Part shown: in pieces, positions 26,322 through 35,525 of the stretch | Layout: every line of letters begins with the position of its first letter | How positions within the stretch are numbered: position 1 is the stretch's first letter | Assembly: GCF_005047655.1 (NCBI RefSeq) | Contig: NZ_SUKF01000002.1 | Coordinates: forward strand, 372,001 to 436,000 | Reading direction: 5' to 3' | Origin: Sinimarinibacterium arenosum | GTDB lineage: Bacteria; Pseudomonadota; Gammaproteobacteria; Nevskiales; Nevskiaceae | DNA length: 64,000 nucleotides | Notes under the pieces: model-generated | Told to the model about the DNA's origin: nothing | The model's input: only the letters and a program-made list of their open reading frames with translations | The model's database searches: none | Translations under genes and position numbers: made by a program

Positions 26322-26966
26322 TCAGAGCTTGGTATCGGCGATGTACTGAACTGCGGTGTCGATGCAATTGCGGATCGCCTGCTCCATCGGCGTCTTGCTG
26401 TACGCACCCAGGCCGATCGGCAGATCGCTCAGGGCGTACGTGAAGCCGACACCGGCGTTGCGCGAGGTACCCTCGACCGTGGTCGCGTTGACGATGCGTC
26501 CGGTCCTGACGTCAACGATGCGCAGGTTGATCGCCATGCATGCCTTGCGCGTAGAAGCCAGCAGCACCGAACCGCCACTGCAATCCGGCTCGAACTCCGT
26601 CACCGAACCGCGCACGATCAGCTCCGCACCCTCCAGCTGACCGACCGGTGCCACCGTCGAGGTATCGAAACGTCCGGTCGCGGCCAGATCCTGTTCAGCG
26701 GTAACGTCGTCAAGGCGCGCGCGCTCCAGCACGATGAAGCGATTCGAATTGAACAAGGCGGCATTGAGCATGTCCGCCAGGCCACTGCCGATTCCGGGCT
26801 TGCCTCGAAAATCGAAGTCGCTGACCGCAATCCGCAATTTCGGGCCCTGCGCAGGCTCAGCCTGGGCCTGACGGATACCAGGTCCGGCACTTGATACCAC
26901 CGTGGCCGACGAACCTGCACACGCGCCCACAAATACCACCGCCAGCATTAGCATCACGCGCAGCAT
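26322..26966 (-). CDS. CsgG/HfaB-like lipoprotein, second paralogue
   Basis: A 214-residue lipoprotein (VGAC, Cys16) sharing with its neighbour the RIAVSDFDF start, NSNRFIVLERARLDDVTAEQDLA, GAELIVRGSVTEFEP and INLRIVDVRTGRIVNATTVEG blocks and a TPMEQAIRNCIDTAVQYIA C-terminal helix. It is the first gene of the pair; a CGGAGA ribosome binding site precedes the ATG at 26966. Tandem duplication followed by divergence is the simplest origin. Possible roles are an outer-membrane pore or periplasmic assembly factor, with no direct evidence for either. Confidence 0.75.
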   Translation of the reverse strand: MLRVMLMLAVVFVGACAGSSATVVSSAGPGIRQAQAEPAQGPKLRIAVSDFDFRGKPGIGSGLADMLNAALFNSNRFIVLERARLDDVTAEQDLAATGRFDTSTVAPVGQLEGAELIVRGSVTEFEPDCSGGSVLLASTRKACMAINLRIVDVRTGRIVNATTVEGTSRNAGVGFTYALSDLPIGLGAYSKTPMEQAIRNCIDTAVQYIADTKL

Positions 26967-26978
26967 CGGATTCTCCGG

Positions 26979-26995
26979 AACGATCGAGGATCGTT
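26979..26995. promoter_or_regulatory. Inverted repeat upstream of the CsgG-like pair
   Basis: AACGATC/GATCGTT arms around a GAG centre, 13-29 bases upstream of the start codon at 26966. Placement in the leader suggests an operator or an RNA hairpin near the ribosome binding site. Confidence 0.35.
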
Positions 26996-27075
26996 TAAGT
27001 TAACGCGAAATCCCGAACCGCGGCTGAACAACCGTCAACGACAACCCATCGCTAACCCTGACTCGCACTACCTCT

Positions 27076-28020
27076 ATGATCCGATTGGCCCTGCATGGTG
27101 GCGCCGGCGATCTCGCCGTCGACCAGACCGATACCACTGAACAGCGTGCTGCGCTGCGGCGCATTGCCGAAGCCGGACGCGCCATGCTGCAAGCTGGCGC
27201 CAGTGCAGTCGATGCCGTCGAGCAGGTGGTGGCGTTGCTGGAAGAATGCCCTCTTTTCAATGCCGGAGTCGGCGCGGTACTCAATCGCGACGGTCAGCCC
27301 GAGCTGGATGCTGCCATCATGTCCGGGATGGATCGCGCCTGCGGCGCCGTCACCGGCATCATGCGAGCGAAAAGCCCGGTGCGTCTGGCGCGAGCGGTAA
27401 TGGAACGCTCGCCACACGTGATGTTCATGGGAACGGGTGCCGAGGCGCTGAACCGCGAACTGGGGCTGGAAGAAGTCACCCCGGATTACTTCGTCACCGA
27501 AGCGCGCTTTCATCAACTCAAGCGCGCCCATGAACTGGGTCTGATCGGCCTGGACCACGATGATGCCCTGAAGTCCGGAGCGGAGACCGACAGTGCTGCA
27601 TTCGGCACCGTCGGCGCGGTTGCTCGCGATGCCCATGGCCACCTGGCCGCTGCCACCAGCACGGGCGGCCTGACCAACAAGCATCCAGGAAGAATCGGGG
27701 ATACCCCGATCATCGGCGCCGGCACCTTCGCCGATGATCGCAGCGCCGCAGTGTCATGCACCGGGACCGGAGAGAGTTTCATCCGCAGTGGCTTCGGCTT
27801 CGAGATCCACGCCCGCATGAGCTACTGTGGATGGACACTCGAACGGGCCTGTTGCGAAGGATTGGAGGAGGTTCGCCGTCTTGGCGGCCGCGGCGGCAGC
27901 ATAGCGATCGATCATGAAGGCTATCTTGATCTTTCGTTCAACTCGGCCGCCATGTTTCGCGCCTGGGTTGCCGCCGACGGCATCGTGCGGGTGGCCGTTG
28001 GCGAGAATGATGTCGACTGA
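27076..28020 (+). CDS. Isoaspartyl peptidase/L-asparaginase (Ntn hydrolase)
   Basis: A 314-residue plant-type asparaginase. It opens MIRLALHGGAGD, has the FNAGVGAVLNRDGQPELDAAIM block and the self-cleavage site GTVGAVARDAHGHLAAATSTGG with nucleophile Thr178, which becomes the N-terminus of the beta subunit after autoproteolysis; TNKHPGRIGDTPIIGAGTFAD follows. These enzymes hydrolyse beta-aspartyl dipeptides from damaged proteins and, more slowly, asparagine. No signal peptide is seen, so it is cytoplasmic. It is divergent from the CsgG-like pair and converges closely (six bases) with the cyclase gene. Confidence 0.9.
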   Translation: MIRLALHGGAGDLAVDQTDTTEQRAALRRIAEAGRAMLQAGASAVDAVEQVVALLEECPLFNAGVGAVLNRDGQPELDAAIMSGMDRACGAVTGIMRAKSPVRLARAVMERSPHVMFMGTGAEALNRELGLEEVTPDYFVTEARFHQLKRAHELGLIGLDHDDALKSGAETDSAAFGTVGAVARDAHGHLAAATSTGGLTNKHPGRIGDTPIIGAGTFADDRSAAVSCTGTGESFIRSGFGFEIHARMSYCGWTLERACCEGLEEVRRLGGRGGSIAIDHEGYLDLSFNSAAMFRAWVAADGIVRVAVGENDVD

Positions 28021-28026
28021 GTGCTT

Positions 28027-29361
28027 TCAAGCCACCGAAGCAACAGCTGCGGAATCAGCTTCAGCGGAGGGATCGGCGGCGTAGTGCACAACCGGAAGCG
28101 CGTAGCCTTTCAGCAGAATCGGCGCACGTGATGCCAGCCCTGCGCTACCCCCCAGTTCCGCGGTGCGCGCATCGATCAGAATCTCACCATCTGCAGCCTG
28201 TTCGCACAATCGCGAAGCCAGATTCACAGTCGATCCGACCGCGGTGTATTCCAGACGCGACGAAGAACCGATCACCCCCACCGTAACCACCCCGGTCGCG
28301 ACGCCGACACCTATCCCGAGGGGCTGGCCCGGCCGGCTCCAACGCCGGGTCAATGCACCGCCCCGCTCGCGGATGCGTCGCGCGAGCTGTACGCCGCGAC
28401 GCGCGTGATATGCCACCGGCAGCGGCGCACCGACCAGAATCAGAATGCCGTCACCGGCGAAATCCTTGATCGTGCCGTTGTACTCGGACACGATCTCTCC
28501 GACTGCGTCGTAGTACTCGCGAAGGACTGCCAGCACCTGCGTGGTCGATTGGGCAGCGGCATAAGCGGTGAATCCGCGCAGATCGCAAGCGACCACCGTG
28601 ATCTCACGCTGCGACTCACGCATGGCCTGTTCGAGTCCGCGTTCAGCGACCAGGCGCGCCACCTGCGGCGACAGGAATCGAGACATGAACTGTCCGCGCT
28701 GACCCTGTAGCTCGTGGTAATGCACCGCACCGATGAAAAAGATCATCTCGCCCACAGCAGACGTCAGCGCTGACCAATCCAGCGGCAGCACAAAACCGCT
28801 GACGAAAAACGGGGTCGCCAGCGCCATCGCCAGCACTCGAACCGCTTCGGCACGGTCAGGCTTCCGGTTCAGCAGCAGCAGAATGCCGAAGAGTCCGGTC
28901 AGCATCGACAGCAGGATGGGCGACATGAAGATCCAGAACACCGGACTCGTCACAGGGGCAAATCCGTCGGCACCGCGACCAAAAGCTTCAATGCGTTGCG
29001 CCGGCAGCGCAATCGACAACACCCCGTACACCACACCCGCCACCTGTCCCGCCCGCAGCGCATAGTCCCCTGCACGCGTATCGACATCAATCGCGACCGG
29101 CAGCGTCCGCCGGACGCGCAGCACCCACTCCAGCACGCTGATCATTGCCACACTCTCTGGCAAGGCAAACCAGCCAACCCACGCCGGAACCGTGCCCATA
29201 CGCTGCAGCACCACGACGTTCAGATAAACCGACAGTCCGATCGCGACAAAGGCCGTCGCCAGCGCCTGCGACGTCCGTGAATGACGATCTGCTGAAACGA
29301 ACGCAATGCCAAGTCCAAGCGCAACCACAGCGACGATGACATGTGCCATCGATCCGATCAT
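28027..29361 (-). CDS. Membrane-bound class III adenylate/guanylate cyclase
   Basis: A 444-residue protein. About seven hydrophobic segments occupy residues 1-210 and a class III cyclase domain fills the C-terminus: ITVVACDLRGFTAYAA (first metal Asp), KDFAGDGILILVGAP (second metal Asp), a GIGVGVATGVVTVG strand and STVNLASRLCEQA with the Asn/Arg transition-state residues. It should make cAMP or cGMP; base choice cannot be decided. Its start codon overlaps the stop of the upstream Kef-type antiporter gene (ATGA), so the two are translationally coupled, hinting at a link between cation/proton state and second-messenger output. Confidence 0.85.
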   Translation of the reverse strand: MIGSMAHVIVAVVALGLGIAFVSADRHSRTSQALATAFVAIGLSVYLNVVVLQRMGTVPAWVGWFALPESVAMISVLEWVLRVRRTLPVAIDVDTRAGDYALRAGQVAGVVYGVLSIALPAQRIEAFGRGADGFAPVTSPVFWIFMSPILLSMLTGLFGILLLLNRKPDRAEAVRVLAMALATPFFVSGFVLPLDWSALTSAVGEMIFFIGAVHYHELQGQRGQFMSRFLSPQVARLVAERGLEQAMRESQREITVVACDLRGFTAYAAAQSTTQVLAVLREYYDAVGEIVSEYNGTIKDFAGDGILILVGAPLPVAYHARRGVQLARRIRERGGALTRRWSRPGQPLGIGVGVATGVVTVGVIGSSSRLEYTAVGSTVNLASRLCEQAADGEILIDARTAELGGSAGLASRAPILLKGYALPVVHYAADPSAEADSAAVASVA

Positions 29362-31115
29362 CGCGGCCGATCCTGCTCGAACAATTGTTCAAGTTCGCGC
29401 GCTGCCTCTTGCGCGGTCTGAATCACCAATTGCTCGTCGTGCTTCACCGCATGCTGGCGCCGCAAGGTCGCTTCATCGTGCTTGCTGAACATCTCGACCA
29501 CTCTGGCGGCCTCATCTGCGGTCTCTCCCAAGGTCGTCAGAATTTCGCGGCTCATCTCCAGCGACGAATAAAAACTGCGGCGAATGATCAACTTGGCACC
29601 CATGTCCATCAGCAGCATCGCATGCTGCCGGTTCAGTGCCACGGCATAAATCGGCAATTTTGGAAAGTGCTCGCGAACCACTGAAGCAACACGCAGCGAG
29701 GCTTCAATATCCGGAATCGTCAATACGAAGAGACGCGCCTGGTCCGCATGTGCGGCACGCAGCAGCTCCAGACGACCGGCATCCCCGTAGAAGATTTTGT
29801 TCCCGAAACGCCGTACGAAATCCACCTGCTCGGAATCCTTGTCGAGCACGGTGAACGGCACCTGTTTAATTCCCAGGATGCGAGCGACGATCTGTCCGAA
29901 CGGGCCGAAGCCGGCAATGATCACGCTGTTATCCGCTGCGTCGATCTGGTCATAGGGCCGCGATGGATCCGGCCTGTCACGCCATCGCGTCTGCAGCGCA
30001 TAAAGCGCTGGCGTGGCAATCATCGACAAGGTCACAACGAGCACAAGCTGCGCAGTCAGCTGGCTGTCAATCAGACCGGCCACTGTGGCGGCACTGAACA
30101 GAACGAAGGCGAATTCGCCGCCCTGCGGCAGCGCGCTAGCCAGGGCACGCGCCGATGATGCCGGCAACCCTATATAGCGCCCGAGGCCGAACAACACGAT
30201 CGCCTTGATCGCCAACAGCAGCACGACCAGACCGAGCACGTTCAGCGGCTGTGACGCTAGCTGACCGACATCGGCGGACATTCCGACCGCAATGAAGAAC
30301 AGCCCCAGCAGCATGCCTTTGAACGGCTCGATATCGGCCTGCAACTGATGTCGATACTCCGATTCCGACAACAGAACTCCCGCGAGAAACGCGCCGAGCG
30401 ACATTGACAGGCCTACGGCGTCCATCGCCAACGCCGTTGCGATAACGATCAGCAGTGCCGCCGCGGTCAGCAACTCCGGCGTCTCGGCCGCAGCGACCAT
30501 CCGCAACGCCGGCCGTACCGCATAACGTCCGCCCCAGATGACGATGGCGAACACCCCCAAGGTCTTCAGCGTCTCCATCCAACCTTGCCCATGACTGCCA
30601 TCGTCGGCCTCAGGCGCGAGCAGCGGAATCACCGCAAGCATTGGGATCACCGCAATGTCCTGGAACAGCAGGATCGAAAACGCGGCACGTCCGTGCCGCG
30701 TCGAAAGTTCCTTGCGCTCCGCCAGTAGCTGCAGTACCAGCGCCGTCGACGACATCGCCAGTCCGAAGCCGATGGCCACCGCAACCTGCAGCGACGGCGC
30801 ACCGATCCAGAGCGCCGCCACCGCAAGCAGCATTCCGCTCAGCAATACCTGTGCGCCGCCCAGGCCAAAGACCATGCGTCGCAACGTCCACAGTCGGCTC
30901 GGCTGCAACTCCAGTCCGATCAGGAACATCAGCAGGACGACGCCGAACTCGGAGAAATGCAGGACTTCCTCAACCTGCCCGACTAGGCCCAGGCCGGACG
31001 GACCAATCACTGCCCCCGCGGCAAGGTAACCCAGCACCGCCCCCAAGCCGAGACGCCTGAACAGCGGCACAAATAGGACCGCAACGGCCAAAAATAGGGC
31101 GATATCGAGCAACAT
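29358..31115 (-). CDS. Kef-type monovalent cation:proton antiporter (CPA2) with TrkA-N domain
   Basis: A 585-residue inner-membrane protein. Residues 1-380 form the multi-helix Na+/H+ exchanger-type domain (FLIGLELQPSRLW, the LGAFLAGVLLSE segment) and the C-terminal half is an NAD-binding TrkA-N domain with VIIAGFGPFGQIVARIL, then VLDKDSEQVDFVRRFGNKIFYGDAGR. Family members exchange K+ (or Na+) for protons, in Kef proteins gated by glutathione adducts. No KefF/KefG ancillary gene is visible; instead a cyclase gene is coupled to the 3' end. Upstream DNA is unusually AT-rich (31116-31200). Confidence 0.88.
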   Translation of the reverse strand: MLLDIALFLAVAVLFVPLFRRLGLGAVLGYLAAGAVIGPSGLGLVGQVEEVLHFSEFGVVLLMFLIGLELQPSRLWTLRRMVFGLGGAQVLLSGMLLAVAALWIGAPSLQVAVAIGFGLAMSSTALVLQLLAERKELSTRHGRAAFSILLFQDIAVIPMLAVIPLLAPEADDGSHGQGWMETLKTLGVFAIVIWGGRYAVRPALRMVAAAETPELLTAAALLIVIATALAMDAVGLSMSLGAFLAGVLLSESEYRHQLQADIEPFKGMLLGLFFIAVGMSADVGQLASQPLNVLGLVVLLLAIKAIVLFGLGRYIGLPASSARALASALPQGGEFAFVLFSAATVAGLIDSQLTAQLVLVVTLSMIATPALYALQTRWRDRPDPSRPYDQIDAADNSVIIAGFGPFGQIVARILGIKQVPFTVLDKDSEQVDFVRRFGNKIFYGDAGRLELLRAAHADQARLFVLTIPDIEASLRVASVVREHFPKLPIYAVALNRQHAMLLMDMGAKLIIRRSFYSSLEMSREILTTLGETADEAARVVEMFSKHDEATLRRQHAVKHDEQLVIQTAQEAARELEQLFEQDRPR

Positions 31116-31275
31116 GGCTTAAATTATTGGCTACATTTTTCCTATAAATGTCTAATTATTACATTATGTTACGTTAAATAATTCATGCAAGGATTGAAGA
31201 CCGTTTCTCGAGCTCGGATAATGACGGCGTTTCAAAACATACACACTTATTTAATCTTGCGGGCGTTATGCACAG
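31116..31275. other. AT-rich divergent intergenic region
   Basis: The first 85 bases are strongly AT-rich against a GC-rich chromosome and contain several TAATTATT-type near-palindromes, including AATTATT (31122-31128) and its complement AATAATT (31177-31183). A possible minus-strand promoter for the antiporter is present as TTGCAT, 16 bases, CATAAT. No clear ribosome binding site is seen before the antiporter ATG. Confidence 0.5.
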
Positions 31276-31887
31276 ATGGACGAGCACAGCAAGTCCGAAC
31301 GCATCTTACAGATGGCGCATAAGCTCGGCGTACTGCGGCCGAAGGACCTCGTTCCTTATGGCATTCAGGCCGAGTACCTGCGTCGTTTGTGCGATCGTGG
31401 CCTGTTGAAAAAACTCGGTCGCGGCAGCTACGTTCCCGCAGACGCACGACAGTCTTCCGGACTGGCACTGGCAATCGTTGCTCGTGCAATTCCCAACGGC
31501 GTGATTTGCCTGCAGTCGGCGCTCGCTTTTCACGAGATCGGCGACGACAACCCCAATGAAATCAGCGTTGCTATTGAGCGACGCGCGGCCAAACCGAGGG
31601 TCGAATTCCCCCACATTCGCGTTGCGCGGCTCGGCGGACCTGCGTTCGTCGAAGGCGTTGAGACACACCAGATCGAAAACGTCAAAGTGCGTATCTACAG
31701 CCTTGAAAAAACACTGACGGACCTGTTCAAGTTTCGTAACAAGATCGGCCCGCATGTCGCAGTCGACGCTCTGCGTACGGCATTGGCGGAGCGCAACGTC
31801 AACATGCGCAAGCTGTGGCACTACGCTCGCCTGTGTCGGGTTGAGCGTGTGATGAAGCCGTACGTCGACGCGCTGCTGCCCTCTTAG
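31276..31887 (+). CDS. AbiEi-family (type IV) antitoxin-like protein, orphan
   Basis: A 203-residue protein of the AbiEi antitoxin type. The N-terminal winged helix (SERILQMAHKLGVLRPKDLVPYGIQAEYLRRLCDRGLLKKLGRGSYVP) is followed by the C-terminal domain (GVICLQSALAFHEI, IYSLEKTLTDLFKFRNKIG). In a complete AbiE system this represses its own operon and neutralises the AbiEii nucleotidyltransferase toxin encoded directly downstream. Here the next gene is phospholipase A, and no nucleotidyltransferase is visible on either side. It may be a relic, a stand-alone transcription factor, or an antidote against toxins encoded elsewhere. The AT-rich upstream region suggests acquisition. Confidence 0.8.
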   Translation: MDEHSKSERILQMAHKLGVLRPKDLVPYGIQAEYLRRLCDRGLLKKLGRGSYVPADARQSSGLALAIVARAIPNGVICLQSALAFHEIGDDNPNEISVAIERRAAKPRVEFPHIRVARLGGPAFVEGVETHQIENVKVRIYSLEKTLTDLFKFRNKIGPHVAVDALRTALAERNVNMRKLWHYARLCRVERVMKPYVDALLPS

Positions 31888-31920
31888 GCACTGCCGCACT
31901 CAGGGAGAGAGGACGAGGAC

Positions 31921-32865
31921 GTGTCCAGACTTGTTTGTCGTCGGTACATCGGTGCATTCAGCGGAGCATTTCTGGGGATTACGGCTGCAGCGGCCGAGCC
32001 CGCAATCGAAATCAGTGGCCCCGAACTGCCCAAAGCCACTGCTTCCGCACTCAACGAGTCTGCCAGCGCAGAACCGCAAGAATCGCGCACACAGGAGGCT
32101 GAAGGACGCGACGTCTTTGGCAATCTGCGTCGCGACAGCGACGCTTTCACGCTCGTCAATGAAAAGCACGGTCTCTCGCTGCACAAACCAATGTACCTGA
32201 TTCCGGCAACCTGGAGCCCGCAATACCGCTCTAGCAATACCGAGGTACTGTTCTCGATCAGCCTCAAACAGCGTCTGTTCAATCGCAATCTGTTTTTCGC
32301 CTATTCACAGCGCTCGTTCTGGCAACTCTACGACGGGGCCAACTCTCGACCTTTTCGAGAAACCAACTACAACCCCGAATTGTTCTATCGCTGGAAGCCG
32401 GAATGGAATGATGCGCCAGGCCTGGGCTTCGACCTCGGCATCGACCATGAATCCAACGGCAAGGATCTACCGGAATCGCGCAGCTGGAACCGCGTTATCG
32501 GCGCGGTGTTTTACGAAACCGATCGCGAGCTGATTCACTTGCGGGCCTGGTACCGGCTGCCGGAGGACGAAGGCCGCGCCGCTGACGACCCCAAGCGCGA
32601 CGACAATCCGGACATTCTGCACTACATGGGCTACGGCGAATTGCGCCTGCAACGCAAATTGTTCGGAGAAGCCAAGCATATGGCTTCGCTGATGCTGCGC
32701 GGCAACCCCACAACGGGCCGAGGGGCGATTCAGTTCGACTACAGCGCGCCATTCTCGGACTACGCCTTCCTGAATCTTTATATCTGGAACGGCTACGGTG
32801 AAAGCCTGGCTGACTACAACCAGAGCGTGACACGGATCGGCATCGGACTGATGCTCGCGCGTTGA
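31921..32865 (+). CDS. pldA: Outer-membrane phospholipase A
   Basis: A 314-residue exported protein with the OMPLA catalytic signature DHESNG...SRSWNR: His176, Ser178 and Asn190, with the same spacing as H142/S144/N156 of E. coli. The C-terminal half is a twelve-strand-type barrel. The enzyme hydrolyses phospholipids that have leaked to the outer leaflet, normally after Ca2+-dependent dimerisation. Residues 25-75 form a low-complexity Ala/Glu/Ser linker after the signal peptide. Start taken at a GTG at 31921 with a GAGGAC-type ribosome binding site. It is 33 bases downstream of the AbiEi-like gene and converges with rplQ. Confidence 0.88.
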   Translation: MSRLVCRRYIGAFSGAFLGITAAAAEPAIEISGPELPKATASALNESASAEPQESRTQEAEGRDVFGNLRRDSDAFTLVNEKHGLSLHKPMYLIPATWSPQYRSSNTEVLFSISLKQRLFNRNLFFAYSQRSFWQLYDGANSRPFRETNYNPELFYRWKPEWNDAPGLGFDLGIDHESNGKDLPESRSWNRVIGAVFYETDRELIHLRAWYRLPEDEGRAADDPKRDDNPDILHYMGYGELRLQRKLFGEAKHMASLMLRGNPTTGRGAIQFDYSAPFSDYAFLNLYIWNGYGESLADYNQSVTRIGIGLMLAR

Positions 32866-32948
32866 TCACCAGTGGCGCGGCTTGATAAGACGCCCGAAAA
32901 TCGCCTCGATAGGGTACTGAAGCGCTGCGTAAGACTGTATGGCCCAAC

Positions 32949-32977
32949 GAAAACGGGCGCCAAAGGCGCCCGTTTTC
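32949..32977. terminator. Bidirectional intrinsic terminator between pldA and rplQ
   Basis: A perfect 13-pair stem (32949-32961 with 32965-32977) with an AAA loop, GC-rich core and A4/T4 ends. It can terminate both pldA (plus strand) and the alpha operon (minus strand, 20 bases after rplQ). Confidence 0.85.
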
Positions 32978-32996
32978 AACCGCAATGTGCGAAAGC

Positions 32997-33383
32997 CTAC
33001 TCGGCTTCCACCGCCGCAGCTGCCGGCGCGCGATCCACCAACTCAACGTAGGCCATCGGCGCATCGTCACCCGCTCGGAAACCGCAGCGCAGGATGCGCA
33101 GGTAGCCGCCCGGACGCGCCTTGTAGCGAGGCCCCAATTCATTGAACAGCTTCTGCACGGCGTCGCGATCGCGCAGACGCGAAAACGCGATGCGGCGGTT
33201 ATGCACCGAGTCATCCTTGGCGCGGGTGATCAGCGGCTCCGCAACCCGGCGCAATTCCTTGGCCTTGGGCAGCGTGGTCTTGATCAGCTCGTGCTTGAGC
33301 AGGGCCACAGTGATGGCCTGCATCGTGGCCTTCCGGTGGGAGCTGGTACGGCCGAACGTGCGGCCTGACATCTTGTGACGCAT
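32997..33383 (-). CDS. rplQ: 50S ribosomal protein L17
   Basis: A 128-residue L17, starting [19 protein letters not shown], the standard bacterial opening, then [27 protein letters not shown]17 lies at the exit-tunnel side of the large subunit. It is the last gene of the alpha operon, 29 bases after rpoA, and is followed by the strong hairpin terminator at 32949-32977. The C-terminal tail AAAAVEAE is a short Ala/Glu extension of no known function. Identification is certain from sequence and position. Confidence 0.97.
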   Translation of the reverse strand: MRHKMSGRTFGRTSSHRKATMQAITVALLKHELIKTTLPKAKELRRVAEPLITRAKDDSVHNRRIAFSRLRDRDAVQKLFNELGPRYKARPGGYLRILRCGFRAGDDAPMAYVELVDRAPAAAAVEAE

Positions 33384-33412
33384 GGCTATATTTCCTTAAA
33401 GCAGCAAGAGCG

Positions 33413-34393
33413 TCAGGCCGAAACCTTCGGCGACGACCAGTTGTCGAGCTTCATGCCGAGTTCCAGCTCGTGCGACTTCAACGATTCCTTGATCTCGTTG
33501 AGCGACTTCTTGCCCAGATTCGGCGTCTTCATCAGCTCCATCTCGGTGCGCTGCACGAGATCGCCGATGTAATAAATGTTCTCGGCCTTGAGACAGTTGG
33601 CCGAACGGACCGTCAGTTCCAAATCGTCGATCGGACGGAACAGGATCGGCGACAGTTCTTTCTTGCCCGGCACTGCAGTAGCCTGCTGGGCCTCAGCTTC
33701 GAGGTCAACAAACACGCTGAGCTGGTCGCGCAGGATGCGAGCCGACAGCCGCACCGCTTCCGCGGCGTCGACGCTGCCGTTGGTGTCCACGTCAAGGATC
33801 AGCTTGTCGAGGTCCGTGCGCTGGGCAACGCGAGCGCGCTCAACACTGTAACTCACACGACGAACCGGGCTGTACGAGGCATCGAGGCGCAGCACGCCAA
33901 TGCCACGACCATCCTCTTCCCGCACGGCGCTGACCGCCGGCACGTACCCACGGCCACGCGTGACCTTGAGGGTCATGTTGAGCTTGCCGCCGGTCAGATG
34001 CGCAAGCACCAGATCCGGGTTGACGATCTCAACGTCGTGATCCAGCTTGATATCGCCGGCGGTGACGACGCCATTGCCGGACTTCTCCAGGCGCAGGGTC
34101 GCTTCATCACGCGCATGCATCCGCACTGCGATGTTCTTGATGTTCAGCAGGATGTCGAGGACGTCTTCCTGCACGCCTTCAACCGCGCTGTACTCGTGAA
34201 CGACACCTTCGATCTGAACCTCGGTGACCGCTGCCCCGGGGATCGACGCGAGCAGGATGCGACGCAGCGCATTACCCAGCGTGTGCCCGAACCCGCGTTC
34301 CATGGGTTCCAGCGTGACGCGAGCGCGGTTCGGCGACAGCGCTTCGACATCAATCTGGCGCGGCTTCAGCAGGTCGACGACAACGTTCTGCAT
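33413..34393 (-). CDS. rpoA: RNA polymerase alpha subunit
   Basis: A 326-residue alpha subunit. The N-terminal dimerisation domain (about 1-235) contains [22 protein letters not shown], which contacts the beta subunit. A short linker precedes the C-terminal domain with [25 protein letters not shown], including the arginine equivalent to R265 that binds UP elements and activators, and [15 protein letters not shown]. Length is close to the 329 residues of E. coli. It sits between rpsD and rplQ in the alpha operon, with 73 bases separating it from rpsD. Confidence 0.98.
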   Translation of the reverse strand: MQNVVVDLLKPRQIDVEALSPNRARVTLEPMERGFGHTLGNALRRILLASIPGAAVTEVQIEGVVHEYSAVEGVQEDVLDILLNIKNIAVRMHARDEATLRLEKSGNGVVTAGDIKLDHDVEIVNPDLVLAHLTGGKLNMTLKVTRGRGYVPAVSAVREEDGRGIGVLRLDASYSPVRRVSYSVERARVAQRTDLDKLILDVDTNGSVDAAEAVRLSARILRDQLSVFVDLEAEAQQATAVPGKKELSPILFRPIDDLELTVRSANCLKAENIYYIGDLVQRTEMELMKTPNLGKKSLNEIKESLKSHELELGMKLDNWSSPKVSA

Positions 34394-34466
34394 GTATGAC
34401 TACCTCGTATTGAATCAGGGCCGCGCCCCGGGATTAGCCCCAAGGCAACGCCCCGAACAAACTTCT

Positions 34467-35087
34467 TTACTTCGAGTACAACTCGACGACGAGCTGCTCG
34501 TTGATATCCGGCACGATCTGATCACGGGTCGGAACGGCCTTGAAAGTGCCCTTCAGGCCCTTCTCGTCGACTTCAACCCATTCCGGCAGACCAACCTGGC
34601 TGGCGATCGACAGTGATTCCGCGATGCGCGTCTGGGCACGCGAAGCCTCGCGCACTTCGACAACGTCACCGACGCGAACCTGGTAGGACGGAATATTCAC
34701 CGGCTTGCCGTTGACCAGAATCGCCTTGTGCGACACCAGCTGACGGGCTTCAGCGCGGGTGCGCGAAAAACCCATGCGATAAACCGTATTGTCCAGACGC
34801 ATTTCCAGCAGCTGCAACAGGATCACACCCGTTGAGCCCTTCTTCTGCGCCGCCTTCTTGTAATAGTTGAGGAACTGCCGCTCCAGCACACCATACATCT
34901 GCTTGAGCTTCTGCTTTTCACGCAGCTGCAGTGCGTAATCCGACAGACGGGTTTTGGCAGCACCATGCTGACCCGGGCGGGTCTCCATGTTGCACTTGCC
35001 GTCCAGCGGACGCGCACGCGACTTCAGCAACAGGTCAGTGCCTGCGCGACGGGACAGCTTGCACTTCGGACCGATATAACGAGCCAT
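34467..35087 (-). CDS. rpsD: 30S ribosomal protein S4
   Basis: A 206-residue S4 with the typical start [19 protein letters not shown], the [18 protein letters not shown] helix and an S4 RNA-binding domain ([41 protein letters not shown]). S4 is a primary 16S rRNA binder and in E. coli represses the alpha operon through a pseudoknot in the rpsM leader; whether the leader at 35898-35931 folds that way is not clear. Third gene of the operon, 16 bases after rpsK. Confidence 0.98.
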   Translation of the reverse strand: MARYIGPKCKLSRRAGTDLLLKSRARPLDGKCNMETRPGQHGAAKTRLSDYALQLREKQKLKQMYGVLERQFLNYYKKAAQKKGSTGVILLQLLEMRLDNTVYRMGFSRTRAEARQLVSHKAILVNGKPVNIPSYQVRVGDVVEVREASRAQTRIAESLSIASQVGLPEWVEVDEKGLKGTFKAVPTRDQIVPDINEQLVVELYSK

Positions 35088-35103
35088 GTCTTACTCCTGA
35101 TCC

Positions 35104-35502
35104 TTACACGCGGCGGCGCTTGGGCGCGCGGCAGCCGTTGTGCGGAATCGGCGTCACGTCGGTGATGTTGGTGATCTTGAAGCCGACCGCATTGAGCGCG
35201 CGCACAGCGGACTCGCGACCTGGCCCCGGACCCTTGACCCGCACTTCGATATTCTTGACCCCGTGCTCAGCAGCCGCCTGGCCCGCCTTGTCCGCAGCGA
35301 CCTGCGCGGCGAACGGCGTCGACTTGCGTGAGCCCTTGAATCCGGCGGCGCCGGCGGTGCTCCACGACAGAGCGTTGCCCTGACGGTCGGTGATCAGAAT
35401 GATCGTGTTGTTGAAAGAGGCATGAATATGCGCCACCGCATCGGTGACGTTCTTCTTGACCTTTTTGCGCTTGGCCGTAGAGGCCTGGGAAGCGGTTGCC
35501 AT
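35104..35502 (-). CDS. rpsK: 30S ribosomal protein S11
   Basis: A 132-residue S11 with the conserved core [45 protein letters not shown] and C-terminal [11 protein letters not shown]. It lies at the platform of the small subunit near the mRNA exit. The first ~15 residues ([17 protein letters not shown]) are a basic, low-conservation tail, normal for the family. Between rpsM (23 bases) and rpsD (16 bases) in the alpha operon. Confidence 0.98.
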   Translation of the reverse strand: MATASQASTAKRKKVKKNVTDAVAHIHASFNNTIILITDRQGNALSWSTAGAAGFKGSRKSTPFAAQVAADKAGQAAAEHGVKNIEVRVKGPGPGRESAVRALNAVGFKITNITDVTPIPHNGCRAPKRRRV

Positions 35503-35525
35503 ATCTTAAGTTCCGAGAGTGCTGA

